Positions 25,883-37,552 are shown, numbered from the stretch's first letter. The stretch is DNA of 64,000 bases from Candidatus Sericytochromatia bacterium (GCA_018780035.1 JADMKE010000005.1:62001-126000); one strand, 5' to 3'. Notes: generated by a model not told the origin, from the sequence alone. Made by a program: numbers and translations.

Positions 25883-28701
25883 ATTTATCTGATCCCCGCA
25901 ACCGTTTCTCAGGACTCAATCCCTATTTACAACAGCCCCAACGCACAGCATCAACACAGCAACCACCAGCCAATCAAGTCGAAATGCAAGAGCTGAGAAC
26001 AAGAACTCAGCCTCCTCGATCCATGATCATGGTAGACAGCGATAACGACGAGGACTTAGAACTGGGGGGGGCCCATCAACAAGAGGATTTTGACAACAGA
26101 GCCCCACAACAGGAACAATTGGAAGAAGAAGGGTACTTTAGTTGCCTGGGCTCCTTTGTCAGTTCTGCATATCAAGCAATCAAATCGGCAACCAGCCATT
26201 TGGTATGTGGCCAAGGTAGCCTCACGGGAGAAATCTATGGCACCATCGGTATGTCAGGGACTTATCCAGCTTTTACTCTGGGCAGTCTACCCGATGCAAT
26301 CAAAACCGTAGGAGACAGCAGTTTTAACCCCACAACAGCGGGGATAAACGCCCATCAAAATTTTGGATTGGGCACCGAATGGGCTTCAACGGGGAGCCCC
26401 AGTTACAATCCCTTCCCGTATAAAGATGGCTCTGTCGGAGGCCTTTATGGCACGATTACAGGTGGTTTAAGTTCTGCGGTAGGCACATTGGGAAGTCTGA
26501 GCAAACTCTGGGACGCTAGCAGCGCCGCCATATTTAGCCACGATATGCATAAAGCCGTGAACATCATTCATCAAGAAAGAGTGGAATTGGAGGGATTGAG
26601 AATACATCAGCCCGATGAAGACGAGGGCGGTATTCTTCAAATCCAGGTGATTGAAGACAATCCTAAGTCCTTGGAAGAGAAAATAACGGCATTACAAACC
26701 AATATCCATAAGCTTTTGGGCTGTGGACTCACTCTCTCACCAGAAACAAGAATTGTATTGAACAGAGATCACCATACCCTAGGACAAATGATTCAAAAGG
26801 ATATCTGGAGAGAAGATTTCAACGAGAATGATGTCGCTATTTTTAGTCTGATTTTGGAAAGACAAATTACTTTTCAGACCCATTTAGAAGATTCCGTGCG
26901 CAATTTTGCCCAAATGAAGGGGGTCGAAGGTTTAACAGACTTCAAAGAGGGGGGGGTGGGCTTCTTGGCCAGTCTCAATGGCATGGCCAACGCAATTATG
27001 ACCGGCATCTCATTGACCCATCCTACGAATACCCCTGTGGGCAATCAATTGGCTGCAGGGTTGATTTCCACCCAAGCCTTGGGTTCTTGTTTTTCTTGTT
27101 TTACCGGCTGTATGGGTGCCTATTCCGATCACGCCGATTACTCAGAAGCGGTTGATCTCGTCGCTCAATCCAGACAATTTCGCAATGCCAACCCCGACTC
27201 ACGCATGGCTCCCGTGTCTGAGCTGGTCAGCCGTGAAAATGAAATGCGCAGTGGCTATAAAGCACTGACGGGCACAAAAAATTTTATTATGGGCAGTTCA
27301 GGAACCGTCCTGTTGTCGGCCTCTTTAATGGGCGGGGTTTCAGCTGCGGCAGTGGTCACCCCCATTGGCTGGGCTCTCGCGGGTGGGGCCTCGGTCTTGG
27401 GCCTGTATTCAGCAGGTGTGGAAAAATGGTTGACGAAACGAGAGCAAGAAAAAGACCTAAAACAAGAACCCCACATTCAACAAAGGCTGGAGCAAGAGAG
27501 CAGAGAATTACAAACAGCAATGGTGGAATTGGAACATTTTGAGGAAAGAGAAGCCCCTCTTTTGGCGTCTTTAAATAATCGACGGCCAGCCATCGATGAG
27601 TCAATGGGAGCTTTCCATATAGCAATACAAGCGGAAGAGGAACTCAGCCGTGAACTAGAAAAACAAGATAGCCTTGTGCAAAGGGCTCAAACGGGGCTGC
27701 ACACAGCCCAAGTCGCTCAAAATACTGCCGTGCTTCAATGCCAAACGACCGAACAAACATTGGAGAGGCTACAAAACACCCACAAAGGGTTAAAAGAGAA
27801 CGAATCAGATCTTTTATTAGAAGTCAGAAAAAGTGAAAAGAAACAAATATCGCGTCACACTCAAACCCTCTCTTTAGAACAAGATTTGAACCAATTAAAA
27901 CAATCATTCAGCCAGATTGAACAACAAATAAAATCAATACCAGTCACAGAAGAAAACAAGCATACTTTAAACCAGTTAAATTCAGATAAAAATGACAAAA
28001 TCACCGAAATAAAACATTTAAAACAACTTTTATCCAAACAGAAAATCATTCAACAAACTGCTCAGGAAAAGCATACCCAATTAACCTTGAGCTTGGAGCA
28101 AACTCTTTTGGCTCTGGAGCAAGTAGGCGCTGAGATAAAGACAACAGAACAAACGTTAATCGAGAACCAAAGTGAGCTGCGTAGCTGCGTTCAAAAAGTA
28201 GACGGTCAACAATTAAGATTAAATGGAGCCAGGGAAACACAGCAAGCATTAAGCGAGCAAAGAGAAAAGCAAACAGAAATCATCCAAGATTTAGAGCGTG
28301 AATTAGGCGCTCAATTCCAAGCGTTTGATAGTAGCATTGGAGGATTAAGAGAGGCATTTGAAGCAAACGGTTTTAAAGGGGCCTACGAATGTCTCTTAGA
28401 CCAACAGACTGGAATGAAGGAACAAAGAGATATACTGACAGAAACCGTTCAAATAGCTCAAAGAACCGTTACAGATACAGAAAACGAGCTTAAACGCGCG
28501 TTTCCCACCTCGGCAGTACGTGCCATTATCGAAGATTTGCGCAGTGAAGATCCAGAGATCCAAACCGGAGCAAAGATCTTTGTAAGAGATGTTTTAGGCG
28601 TTGCTGAAGACAGTACAGAGATGCGCGTGATTGAGTTGGGAGAAAGGGCCTATGCTGCTGAATTGATTTTGAGCAAGCTGGGCCTCGCTTATTTATCTTA
28701 A
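25864..28701 (+). CDS. 945-residue coiled-coil protein with hydrophobic hairpin, unknown function
   Basis: No family is recognised. Regions visible: residues 1-90 are polar and Gln-rich, probably disordered; 90-230 are Gly/Ser-rich with small hydrophobic patches; 260-470 are mixed helical. Residues 474-517 are two close hydrophobic stretches around a Thr-Pro turn (VLLSASLMGGVSAAAVV and GWALAGGASVLGLYSAG). About 530-880 are long coiled coils rich in Gln, Glu and Leu, and 880-945 are a folded tail. There is no N-terminal signal peptide. A cytosolic protein with a buried hairpin and long coiled coils resembles, in layout only, type III translocators and alpha-helical pore-forming toxins. A cytoskeletal or tethering role is equally open. 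Cysteines cluster at 409-416 (CFSCFTGC). Confidence 0.6.
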   Translation: MPYGSLNLSDPRNRFSGLNPYLQQPQRTASTQQPPANQVEMQELRTRTQPPRSMIMVDSDNDEDLELGGAHQQEDFDNRAPQQEQLEEEGYFSCLGSFVSSAYQAIKSATSHLVCGQGSLTGEIYGTIGMSGTYPAFTLGSLPDAIKTVGDSSFNPTTAGINAHQNFGLGTEWASTGSPSYNPFPYKDGSVGGLYGTITGGLSSAVGTLGSLSKLWDASSAAIFSHDMHKAVNIIHQERVELEGLRIHQPDEDEGGILQIQVIEDNPKSLEEKITALQTNIHKLLGCGLTLSPETRIVLNRDHHTLGQMIQKDIWREDFNENDVAIFSLILERQITFQTHLEDSVRNFAQMKGVEGLTDFKEGGVGFLASLNGMANAIMTGISLTHPTNTPVGNQLAAGLISTQALGSCFSCFTGCMGAYSDHADYSEAVDLVAQSRQFRNANPDSRMAPVSELVSRENEMRSGYKALTGTKNFIMGSSGTVLLSASLMGGVSAAAVVTPIGWALAGGASVLGLYSAGVEKWLTKREQEKDLKQEPHIQQRLEQESRELQTAMVELEHFEEREAPLLASLNNRRPAIDESMGAFHIAIQAEEELSRELEKQDSLVQRAQTGLHTAQVAQNTAVLQCQTTEQTLERLQNTHKGLKENESDLLLEVRKSEKKQISRHTQTLSLEQDLNQLKQSFSQIEQQIKSIPVTEENKHTLNQLNSDKNDKITEIKHLKQLLSKQKIIQQTAQEKHTQLTLSLEQTLLALEQVGAEIKTTEQTLIENQSELRSCVQKVDGQQLRLNGARETQQALSEQREKQTEIIQDLERELGAQFQAFDSSIGGLREAFEANGFKGAYECLLDQQTGMKEQRDILTETVQIAQRTVTDTENELKRAFPTSAVRAIIEDLRSEDPEIQTGAKIFVRDVLGVAEDSTEMRVIELGERAYAAELILSKLGLAYLS

Positions 28702-28720
28702 AACCCAAAGGCAAAAGGTC

Positions 28721-29275
28721 ATGACACAGCCCCCGAAACCCTCCCCTTTGCTTCCAGCTTGGCTGGAAATCGAGGCTCTGTTCCAATATCTGGGCTTTAC
28801 CACGCTATTGATTCAGGCCCAGGAAAATCGCAAACACCCCTTTGAAGAGCTTTTATTAACACGTGAAACCAAACACAAAGAAAAAGAGGTTTTGCGTATA
28901 AAACTACTCAATGAACAACTAAAACAGATTCATATCGAAGAAAAAGCGCTTATTTTTCAATTTTTACTTAACTTACCCATTCAGACGCCTACTTTACCAA
29001 GCAAACGCAAAGAACTTCCTGCTCTGCTTTTGTTGTTGAATCAATTATTGCCTTTGGGCACTCTGGCTTGGGCACAAAAAGAAGGGCTGTACCTACGCTA
29101 TTGTCTGCTTTGGGAACCGGGCTCCTGGAGTGGCCCCGTGATGGTTGAAATTGCTCAAAATCTGTTTTGGGGAGCCAAAACTATCAAGCCTTGGCTGGAA
29201 CGTTTTTCCGATCCCAAAACATCTTTACAATATCTTGAGAAACAGATCCACCCCGTTTTAACAGGTGGTAGTTGA
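28721..29275 (+). CDS. Small alpha/beta protein, paralogue of the next gene
   Basis: A 184-residue protein with no signal or membrane segment. The C-terminal half reads LLLLNQLLPLGTLAWAQKEG...YLRYCLL, a pattern shared with the next gene (LMFLNHISTLGHFHSVQKQ...FFSYRLL). It resembles the YbjN/type III chaperone-like fold, in which a helix carrying L-N-x-x-x-P-L-G is followed by beta strands ending in Y-R. The fold call is a guess from pattern only. It lies 19 nt after the 945-residue gene and touches the next gene with no gap, so the products are probably made together and may bind each other or the large protein. Confidence 0.5.
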   Translation: MTQPPKPSPLLPAWLEIEALFQYLGFTTLLIQAQENRKHPFEELLLTRETKHKEKEVLRIKLLNEQLKQIHIEEKALIFQFLLNLPIQTPTLPSKRKELPALLLLLNQLLPLGTLAWAQKEGLYLRYCLLWEPGSWSGPVMVEIAQNLFWGAKTIKPWLERFSDPKTSLQYLEKQIHPVLTGGS

Positions 29276-29833
29276 ATGAAATCAAAGACCACTCCCAATC
29301 AGGAGAATCCTTTTCTGAGATTTCAGATGGCCCTGGCGTTTGTGGGTTTGAACAGCAAACATATTCCTATCAATGCTCAAGAGCCTGTAGAGGCCTTGGT
29401 GATTGAAATACCAAGTCTGGCATTGCGCCCGGCATTCCAGATGCATTTGGTTTATTTCAACGATATCCAAACACTTGTGTTTCCAGAACAGAAAAAAGAC
29501 CAAGACACCCTGGCTTGGAAACTCCAATTTAGCCTGGAATTGCCGATAAAGCTATCTGAGCAATACAGCCAAGAAGTAAGCGAGCTACTGATGTTTTTAA
29601 ACCATATCTCAACGCTGGGGCATTTTCACAGCGTTCAAAAACAGCTGTTTTTTTCTTACCGTTTACTCTCAGAACAGCGTCAGCTCTTTCCTCCTTTGGT
29701 GGTAAGATGTGTGCGTTTAATCGTACAGTTTATCGATCTGACCTATCCGATGTTGGTTCAAGTAGAATCGGGAAAACAAACAGCAAAGGCAACCATAGAG
29801 AAATTTCAAAAAAGAGTTCAAGCCTCCACCTAA
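29276..29833 (+). CDS. Small alpha/beta protein, paralogue of the previous gene
   Basis: A 185-residue protein that aligns with the previous one over its C-terminal half: FLNHISTLGHFHSVQK against LLNQLLPLGTLAWAQK, then YRLL against YCLL, then a helix ending in IEKFQKRV against LEKQIHPV. The ATG follows directly after the TGA of the previous gene, which argues for coupled translation and equal amounts. Duplication followed by divergence into a heteromeric pair is likely. It is the last gene of the operon; 74 nt separate it from the glycosyltransferase gene, with no clear terminator. The function is not recognised. Confidence 0.5.
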   Translation: MKSKTTPNQENPFLRFQMALAFVGLNSKHIPINAQEPVEALVIEIPSLALRPAFQMHLVYFNDIQTLVFPEQKKDQDTLAWKLQFSLELPIKLSEQYSQEVSELLMFLNHISTLGHFHSVQKQLFFSYRLLSEQRQLFPPLVVRCVRLIVQFIDLTYPMLVQVESGKQTAKATIEKFQKRVQAST

Positions 29834-29906
29834 TCGACAGAATCACTGACTTCCATTTTCACTCAAGCTCCGCCTGTGGTAGGGTGGATCCCTAAGGAAG
29901 AACGCC

Positions 29907-30956
29907 ATGAAACTCGCTTTGGACGCTCGCCTGCTGACGCAGCCCCTGCACGGCATCGCCCGCTACACCTACAATTTGATCCGGCACTTGCCCCTGCAGC
30001 CCGAAGATCGGCTGTTGGTGCTCTATCATCCCCAGCAATGGCGACCGGAACCCCTGTCTCAGGTGCAGTGGGTACCTTGGACTGGTCGGCCCTTTTCACC
30101 CTTGGCCCAATTGGAGCTGTTTCATCTGCTCAAAAGTGAACGAATCGATCTCTTTCACAGTCCCTCTTTTTTGTGCCCCTGGCAATTGCCCTGCAAATGG
30201 GTGCTGACCTTACATGACCTGATTCATGTGCAGCGGCCCCAAGATTACGGTGCAGGCCAGGCCCGCTATTTTGCCTGGCTGCGTCAGCATTTGCGCCAAG
30301 CCGCTGGCATTTTAACCGTCTCAGAAAGCTCTGCAGCGGCAATTCGCCAATGGCAATCGGCCTTTAAAACGCCTTTGCAAGTGACCTACCCTGGGGTAGA
30401 ACCAACCTTTAAGCCCCACAGACCCGACCCCGCTCTATTGGCCCGCTACCAACTCCAGCCCCACAAACCCTATGTGCTCTTTGTCGGCAATCCCAAACCC
30501 CACAAACAATTCGACTTTTTGCAAACATTCTGGCAGCAACAAAGCCCCTCACAGAGACAGACCCAGGGCCCTTTGGTGGCAGTGGGTCTACCGGCCTCGC
30601 GCTCGAGCGAAAACGTGATCTGTCTGGAGAACGTGCCCGACAGCCATTTACCCAGCCTCTACAGTGGAGCACAAATCCTGATCAGCCCCTCTTTGGCGGA
30701 GGGATTTGGTCTGCCCCCGCTTGAAGCCCTGGCCTGTGGCACGCCTGTTGTGGTTTCGGATCTGCCCGTCTACCGCGAAGTCTTGGGCAGCAAAGCGGAT
30801 TATTTTGTGCCCCAAGACCCAACCCGTTTGGCCCAGGCTCTACAGGCCAGCCATCTCCGTGCCCGCCCGACGCTCCCACCCGATCTCCAAAAATTCAATT
30901 GGCAGCAGATGGCCCAAACCACCTATGACTTTTACCAGCGTTGCCATGTGGCCTGA
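29907..30956 (+). CDS. Glycosyltransferase family 4 (GT-B)
   Basis: A 349-residue cytoplasmic GT-B enzyme. The N-terminal acceptor domain has LDARLLTQPLHGIARY, the Gly-loop that binds the nucleotide sugar. The C-terminal domain has VLFVGNPKPHKQ (190-201) and the E-x7-E motif EGFGLPPLE (E265, E273) followed by ALACGTPVV. It is a retaining transferase that probably adds a hexose during polysaccharide or glycolipid synthesis; donor and acceptor are unknown. AAGGAAG precedes the ATG. It overlaps the following glycosyltransferase gene by 11 nt, so the two are translated as a pair and probably act in one pathway. Confidence 0.88.
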   Translation: MKLALDARLLTQPLHGIARYTYNLIRHLPLQPEDRLLVLYHPQQWRPEPLSQVQWVPWTGRPFSPLAQLELFHLLKSERIDLFHSPSFLCPWQLPCKWVLTLHDLIHVQRPQDYGAGQARYFAWLRQHLRQAAGILTVSESSAAAIRQWQSAFKTPLQVTYPGVEPTFKPHRPDPALLARYQLQPHKPYVLFVGNPKPHKQFDFLQTFWQQQSPSQRQTQGPLVAVGLPASRSSENVICLENVPDSHLPSLYSGAQILISPSLAEGFGLPPLEALACGTPVVVSDLPVYREVLGSKADYFVPQDPTRLAQALQASHLRARPTLPPDLQKFNWQQMAQTTYDFYQRCHVA

Positions 30957-32058
30957 AAAAACAGCGCTGGTCCAAGACTGGCTGGTGAGTATGGGTGGCG
31001 CAGAACAGGTCTTGCTTGAAATGGCGGAACTCTTTCCAGAGGCCCCGGTGTATACGGCTCTGCACCAGCCCCAAGATCTGCCCGCTGCAATCAACGCCCT
31101 GGATATTCGCACTTCGTTTTTACAAGATTTTCCCGGCGCGCGCAGTCGCCACCGCCTGTTTTTACCGCTGATGCCCCTGGCCTTTGAAAGCTTTGATCTG
31201 ACGCCTTTTGACTTGGTCTTAAGCAGCAGCCACGCCTGCGCCAAAGGGATCATTCCAGGCCCGCGCACCTGTCACCTGACGTATATCCACACCCCGATTC
31301 GCTACGCCTGGGACATGTTGCACACCTATTTCGCCCAAGAGCAGCCCTCGCGCCTCAAACGCGCCATTATGCACCCGCTCCTGCACTATCTGCGCAATTG
31401 GGACCTGCTCAGCAATACCCGCATTGATGCCATGGCCTGCAATTCACGCTTTGTCATGCAGCGCATCCGGCGCTATTATGGCCGCGAAGCCACTGTGATT
31501 CACCCCCCGGTGCAGGTGCCTAGGGCCGTCCCTGTGCGACAAGCTGAAGATTTTTACCTGCTGGTTTCACGGGCAGTGCCTTATAAACGCCTGGATCTGG
31601 CGATCGAGGCCTTTTCTGCCTCGGGCCGCAAATTGGTGGTGGTGGGCGAAGGCCCTGATTCAGCAGGACTCAAGGCCCAGGCTGCAAGCAATATCTCGTT
31701 TCGGGGCTGGATCGATCGTTCCCAGCTCGAAGCACTTTATAACTCAGCCCGAGCGTTGATCTTTCCCGGCTTGGAAGATTTTGGCATTGTGCCCGTCGAA
31801 GCCCAGGCCTATGGCTGTCCCGTGGTGGCCTTTGGCCAAGGTGGCGTGCTCGACAGCGTCTTGCCCGACGAAACAGGGGTGTTTTTTCAAGCCCAAACCG
31901 TGGCCAGCCTCAACCAGGCGATAGAACGGCTCGAAGCGTGCGACTGGCAAGCCAATCAGCTGCACCAACACGCCTTGGGTTTTGCCCCCGAACATTTTCA
32001 GCGCAAGCTCAAGGCTTTTGTGGATGAACATTATGCAGCCTTTCAGTCGCGGCTGTAA
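30946..32058 (+). CDS. Glycosyltransferase family 4, WbaZ-like
   Basis: A 370-residue GT-B enzyme. The N-terminus ALVQDWLVSMGGAEQVL is the hallmark of the WbaZ-like GT4 group, mannosyl- and related transferases of O-antigen and exopolysaccharide synthesis. VSRAVPYKRLDLAIEAF is the donor-binding loop, and GLEDFGIVPVEAQAYGCPVV holds the E-x7-E pair (E277, E285). The start at 30946 (MWPEKTAL) lies inside the end of the previous gene; an open frame to 30706 reads only an alternative frame of that gene. Together the pair suggests surface glycan assembly. Confidence 0.88.
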   Translation: MWPEKTALVQDWLVSMGGAEQVLLEMAELFPEAPVYTALHQPQDLPAAINALDIRTSFLQDFPGARSRHRLFLPLMPLAFESFDLTPFDLVLSSSHACAKGIIPGPRTCHLTYIHTPIRYAWDMLHTYFAQEQPSRLKRAIMHPLLHYLRNWDLLSNTRIDAMACNSRFVMQRIRRYYGREATVIHPPVQVPRAVPVRQAEDFYLLVSRAVPYKRLDLAIEAFSASGRKLVVVGEGPDSAGLKAQAASNISFRGWIDRSQLEALYNSARALIFPGLEDFGIVPVEAQAYGCPVVAFGQGGVLDSVLPDETGVFFQAQTVASLNQAIERLEACDWQANQLHQHALGFAPEHFQRKLKAFVDEHYAAFQSRL

Positions 32059-32123
32059 GCCATCTCTCGTTTAAATTCCGTCTCAGTTGTTCAGCACCTG
32101 CATCATCTGCTAGGATTGCAATC

Positions 32124-33002
32124 ATGCAAAAACAAGACAAAGAAGCCTGGCTCGCTTTACCCATCATTGTACTGATTGGCTTTTTATTGGCCCTGGCTGG
32201 CAGCCAAAATGGAAAAACAAGTGCAGGTCTGCCCATTTATGGCTGGAGCGTCTTGCTGGCCTATGTGATTCAGTGGCTGGCGTTTGTCTTTGCCTACCTC
32301 AAACAGACCGAAAAGTTTTACGATCTGATCGGCAGTTTGACCTATCTTTCCGTCTTGGCCCTCTCCCTGACTCTGAGTGGCCAGTTTCGCCCCGTCTCGC
32401 TGCTGCTGGGCGGGCTGATCGGCGTTTGGGCCCTGCGGCTGGGGTCGTTTTTGTTTCTGCGCATTCAAGCAACGGGCTCAGACAGCCGCTTTGATCAGAT
32501 CAAGCCCCATTTCCCACGCTTTTTGATGGCCTGGACCCTGCAAGGCCTGTGGGTCTGCTTTTCGTTGGCCGCCGCTTTGGCAGCCATCACCACACACGCC
32601 AACACGGCCCCCAATCTGCTGACCATCTTGGGAACAGCCATCTGGATTGTTGGTTTTGGGATTGAAGCCCTGGCTGATCGCCAAAAAAACAGCTTTCGCA
32701 AAGACCCCAACAATGCGGGCAAATTTATCCAGAGTGGGCTCTGGTCTTGGTCGCGCCACCCCAATTATTTGGGTGAGATCCTGCTTTGGCTCGGCATTGC
32801 CGTGATTGCCCTGCCCCACTTACAAGGTTGGCAATACCTGACCCTGATCTCTCCGATCTTTGTCTTTGTGCTGCTCACCCGCATCAGCGGCGTTCCCATG
32901 TTGGAAGAAAAATCCGACCAAAAGTGGGGCGGGCAACCCGAATACGAGGCCTACAAAGCCCGCACACCGGTGCTTTTTTTACGCCCACCCACCCAGATTT
33001 AA
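32124..33002 (+). CDS. DUF1295 (steroid 5-alpha-reductase-like) membrane protein
   Basis: A 292-residue integral membrane protein with about six to seven hydrophobic segments. The C-terminal motif GLWSWSRHPNYLGEILLWLG, preceded by FRKDPNNAGKFI, is the DUF1295/steroid 5-alpha-reductase signature, related to isoprenylcysteine methyltransferases. These proteins bind NADPH or a methyl donor; the bacterial substrate is unknown. There is no operon partner. Its stop codon overlaps that of convergent folE by 4 nt (TTAA shared), leaving no room for a terminator between the two. Confidence 0.88.
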   Translation: MQKQDKEAWLALPIIVLIGFLLALAGSQNGKTSAGLPIYGWSVLLAYVIQWLAFVFAYLKQTEKFYDLIGSLTYLSVLALSLTLSGQFRPVSLLLGGLIGVWALRLGSFLFLRIQATGSDSRFDQIKPHFPRFLMAWTLQGLWVCFSLAAALAAITTHANTAPNLLTILGTAIWIVGFGIEALADRQKNSFRKDPNNAGKFIQSGLWSWSRHPNYLGEILLWLGIAVIALPHLQGWQYLTLISPIFVFVLLTRISGVPMLEEKSDQKWGGQPEYEAYKARTPVLFLRPPTQI

Positions 33003-33682
33003 ACCCCACCTGCCGAGCGAATCAAACTCAAGAACTCATTGCGCGAGTTCATGTCCTCTTTAAAACAGCCCCCCATTTTGCTGGTGATGGTCTCGCAGTT
33101 GATATCCTCCACACCCCGCGCTTTGACACAGTAGTGTTTGGCACTGATTAAAACGGCAATATCTGGGGTTTCGAGGACATGCTCCAGGGTGTAGTAGATC
33201 TGCTCGGTTAACCGCTCCTGAATCTGCGGGCGGCGCGAAAAATACTCCACCACGCGGTTCATTTTGCTCAAACCCAGGACCTTGTCTTTGGGAATATATG
33301 CCACATGGGCATAGCCATCGATCATCACAAAATGGTGTTCACAGGTGCTGTGGACGACGATGTTTTTTTCAATCACCATCGACTCATAACCCATTTTGTT
33401 TTCAACAGCTGTGATTTTGGGAAAGTTCTGAGGATCCAGGCCCCAGTACATTTCGTTGATAAACATCGTCGCTACGCGGCGCGGCGTGTCTTTGAGGCTG
33501 TCATCGGTCAGATCCAGTCCCATCACGGTCAGGATCTCTTTAAAATTCTTTTCAATCACATCGACTTTGGCTGCTGGGCTGATCTGATCTTTGATGCGCG
33601 GGGTTTCAACCCCTTTGTTTTCAAGATAGGCCAAAACCCGTTTGCCGAGTTCATAATCTGTTTTTCCACAATCGAGACTCAC
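32999..33682 (-). CDS. folE: GTP cyclohydrolase I
   Basis: Converts GTP to 7,8-dihydroneopterin triphosphate, the first step of tetrahydrofolate and other pterin pathways, in the cytoplasm. The 227-residue protein has the zinc ligands C114 and H117 in STCEHHFVMIDG and C185 in SAKHYCVKARGVED. It also has GLSKMNRVVEYFSRRPQIQERLT (137-159), the signature of the family. The start is GTG at 33682, with AAGGAG 7 nt upstream. It is divergent from leuS across a 472-nt gap with several hairpins. The N-terminal extension of about 35 residues is within the normal range. Confidence 0.95.
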   Translation of the reverse strand: MSLDCGKTDYELGKRVLAYLENKGVETPRIKDQISPAAKVDVIEKNFKEILTVMGLDLTDDSLKDTPRRVATMFINEMYWGLDPQNFPKITAVENKMGYESMVIEKNIVVHSTCEHHFVMIDGYAHVAYIPKDKVLGLSKMNRVVEYFSRRPQIQERLTEQIYYTLEHVLETPDIAVLISAKHYCVKARGVEDINCETITSKMGGCFKEDMNSRNEFLSLIRSAGGV

Positions 33683-33817
33683 GGAAGGGCTCCTTTGTTG
33701 CTGTATTGCATTTACAAGTATGTCCTGAGTGTAGCCCAGGTTTCAGCTTTAACTCAACACAAAGCAGAACACAAAAACAGGCAAGAAAGCAGAGAAGAAA
33801 GCAAACAAAAAATGGCC

Positions 33818-33926
33818 AAAAAAAAGAGGGGGAATCAAATTCCCCCGACAGGGTTCAAGGAAAAGGGTCATTTGCCTTTAGAGGCAAATTTTAAATCTAC
33901 GACTGACAAACGGCATTTGCTGTTTG
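33818..33926. other. Cluster of three hairpins between folE and leuS
   Basis: Hairpin 1 pairs GGGGGAAT (33828-33835) with ATTCCCCC (33839-33846). On the minus strand it is followed by TCTTTTTTTT, so it would terminate a minus-strand transcript before folE. Hairpin 2 pairs ATTTGCCT (33870-33877) with AGGCAAAT (33882-33889), followed on the plus strand by TTT. Hairpin 3 pairs CAAACGGCA (33907-33915) with TGCTGTTTG (33918-33926). The gap 33683-34154 has no coding frame I would support. A small RNA or a leuS attenuator is possible; no T-box specifier is evident. Confidence 0.45.
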
Positions 33927-34154
33927 CCTGTGTTTAATTTCCCAGTTCTCAAAATTCTTAATCGCAAATGTTCAAATTATTACATTTTTTTTACATTTGG
34001 GCAGATTGAGGAATTGTCGGGATATTTCCCCAATCTCAGCCCAAATAGCCTGTAAGCTGGACGCACACATGGGTTAAGATAGAGTACATTTGAGAAAAAT
34101 GTCCGAGATCTATCAGAAAAAAATCCAGGACCAGCTAAAGGATCAGGTAGCCCC

Positions 34155-36689
<2,535 letters not shown>

Positions 36690-36707
36690 AGGCGCAGCTT
36701 AAAACCG

Positions 36708-36738
36708 CAGGCCCGGCTTGGGATTCCCGCCGGGCCTG
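36708..36738 (+). terminator. Terminator-like hairpin after leuS
   Basis: CAGGCCCGGC (36708-36717) pairs perfectly with GCCGGGCCTG (36729-36738) around an 11-nt loop. Only TTT follows on the plus strand, so termination may be partial. Confidence 0.65.
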
Positions 36739-36785
36739 TTTGCATATCCTGTTGCACCAATTGCATCCGATTATGCGTTATGCGG

Positions 36786-37379
36786 TCAATATATTCCTGT
36801 ATAGATATAGTCTTCAGGCCGAATCAGACAATGAGCTGAATTAGAGGGCGTCACGTCCCACAAATAAATCAGGCTCTTCAAAGTAGTGCCGTTTTTAAGC
36901 TTGGTTTCGCTGTAAATTTGAATTTGAGTTTGATTCCGCTTATGCCAAACACAAAAAGCAGGAAAATTCTCAACAACCGCAGAAGGGGCATCTTTCCAGC
37001 CCTTAGAGATTGTCTTCAGAGGGATAGGGCCATTTACTGTACTCAAAAAATAATCTGTAGATTCAATCTCTGCTGGTTGAAAATCACAATGCTCAAAATG
37101 CGTTTTTAAAAGCACATCAAAATCCGAATAATCAGGTGTCCGTTCATTTTCATAACTTCTGATTAAACTGGCTCCAACAGAGGCACTGCAAGTGTCCCCT
37201 GATGCACGCGGAAATGTCTGTTCTTGGGGCAGATAACGTTGGGCCACTTCTGGGAGTTCAGAAGCAGAATTGGCCTTTAATGGGGTTGTGCGGGACTGTA
37301 AGAACAGATTTCCGCAGCCAAAGAGACAAAGCAAGGGCAGTCCCCAGAGATATTTTTGATAGGCATTGAACAAACCCAT
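36786..37379 (-). CDS. Cysteine-patterned lipoprotein (paralogue of 37553-38113)
   Basis: A 197-residue lipoprotein with lipobox LFGC (about residue 22). The mature part has four cysteines spaced like those of the divergently oriented neighbour: TCSAS, FEHCDF, FPAFCVW and AHCLIRPE. It also shares the segment SETKLKNGTTLKSL with AETELKNGEVIKSL there. The two genes are therefore paralogues. The ATG at 37379 is only 2 nt from AAGGAG, so the TTG two codons later (7 nt spacing) may be the true start. A beta-rich periplasmic domain with two disulfides is likely. The family is not recognised. Confidence 0.6.
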   Translation of the reverse strand: MGLFNAYQKYLWGLPLLCLFGCGNLFLQSRTTPLKANSASELPEVAQRYLPQEQTFPRASGDTCSASVGASLIRSYENERTPDYSDFDVLLKTHFEHCDFQPAEIESTDYFLSTVNGPIPLKTISKGWKDAPSAVVENFPAFCVWHKRNQTQIQIYSETKLKNGTTLKSLIYLWDVTPSNSAHCLIRPEDYIYTGIY

Positions 37380-37397
37380 AGCTCCTTAAACACAATC

Positions 37398-37455
37398 TGT
37401 AAATATATTGTATTACAATGCAAAAATAAGATTCCCACTTCGGTTGCTGTTTTCG
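37398..37455 (+). repeat. Upstream element shared by duplicated genes, copy 1
   Basis: The sequence CTGTAAATATATTGTATTACAA, then about 20 nt, then GGTTGCTGTTTTCG, lies upstream of the lipoprotein at 37553. It recurs at 39389-39455 upstream of the second RDD-like gene. The GTTGCTGTTTT-GG part also precedes the gene at 38182. In both full copies it sits between divergent genes and may be a shared promoter region. Confidence 0.55.
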
Positions 37456-37552
37456 TTTTTAAAATCCTCATCAGCTCTGTATTCTTTGTTTTTTACCTTT
37501 ACCTTTTTCTGGCAGTGATTTATTTTTTTTGCTCCTGGAGATAGAATTGAAT

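Noticed and set aside
24917..29833. Type III secretion translocon
   Set aside because: Layout is suggestive but no needle, ATPase or export-gate gene is present and no sequence similarity is evident, so I did not name it as such.
30706..30945. N-terminal extension of the second glycosyltransferase
   Set aside because: It overlaps the C-terminus of the first glycosyltransferase in another frame; the conserved ALVQDWL start follows 30946.
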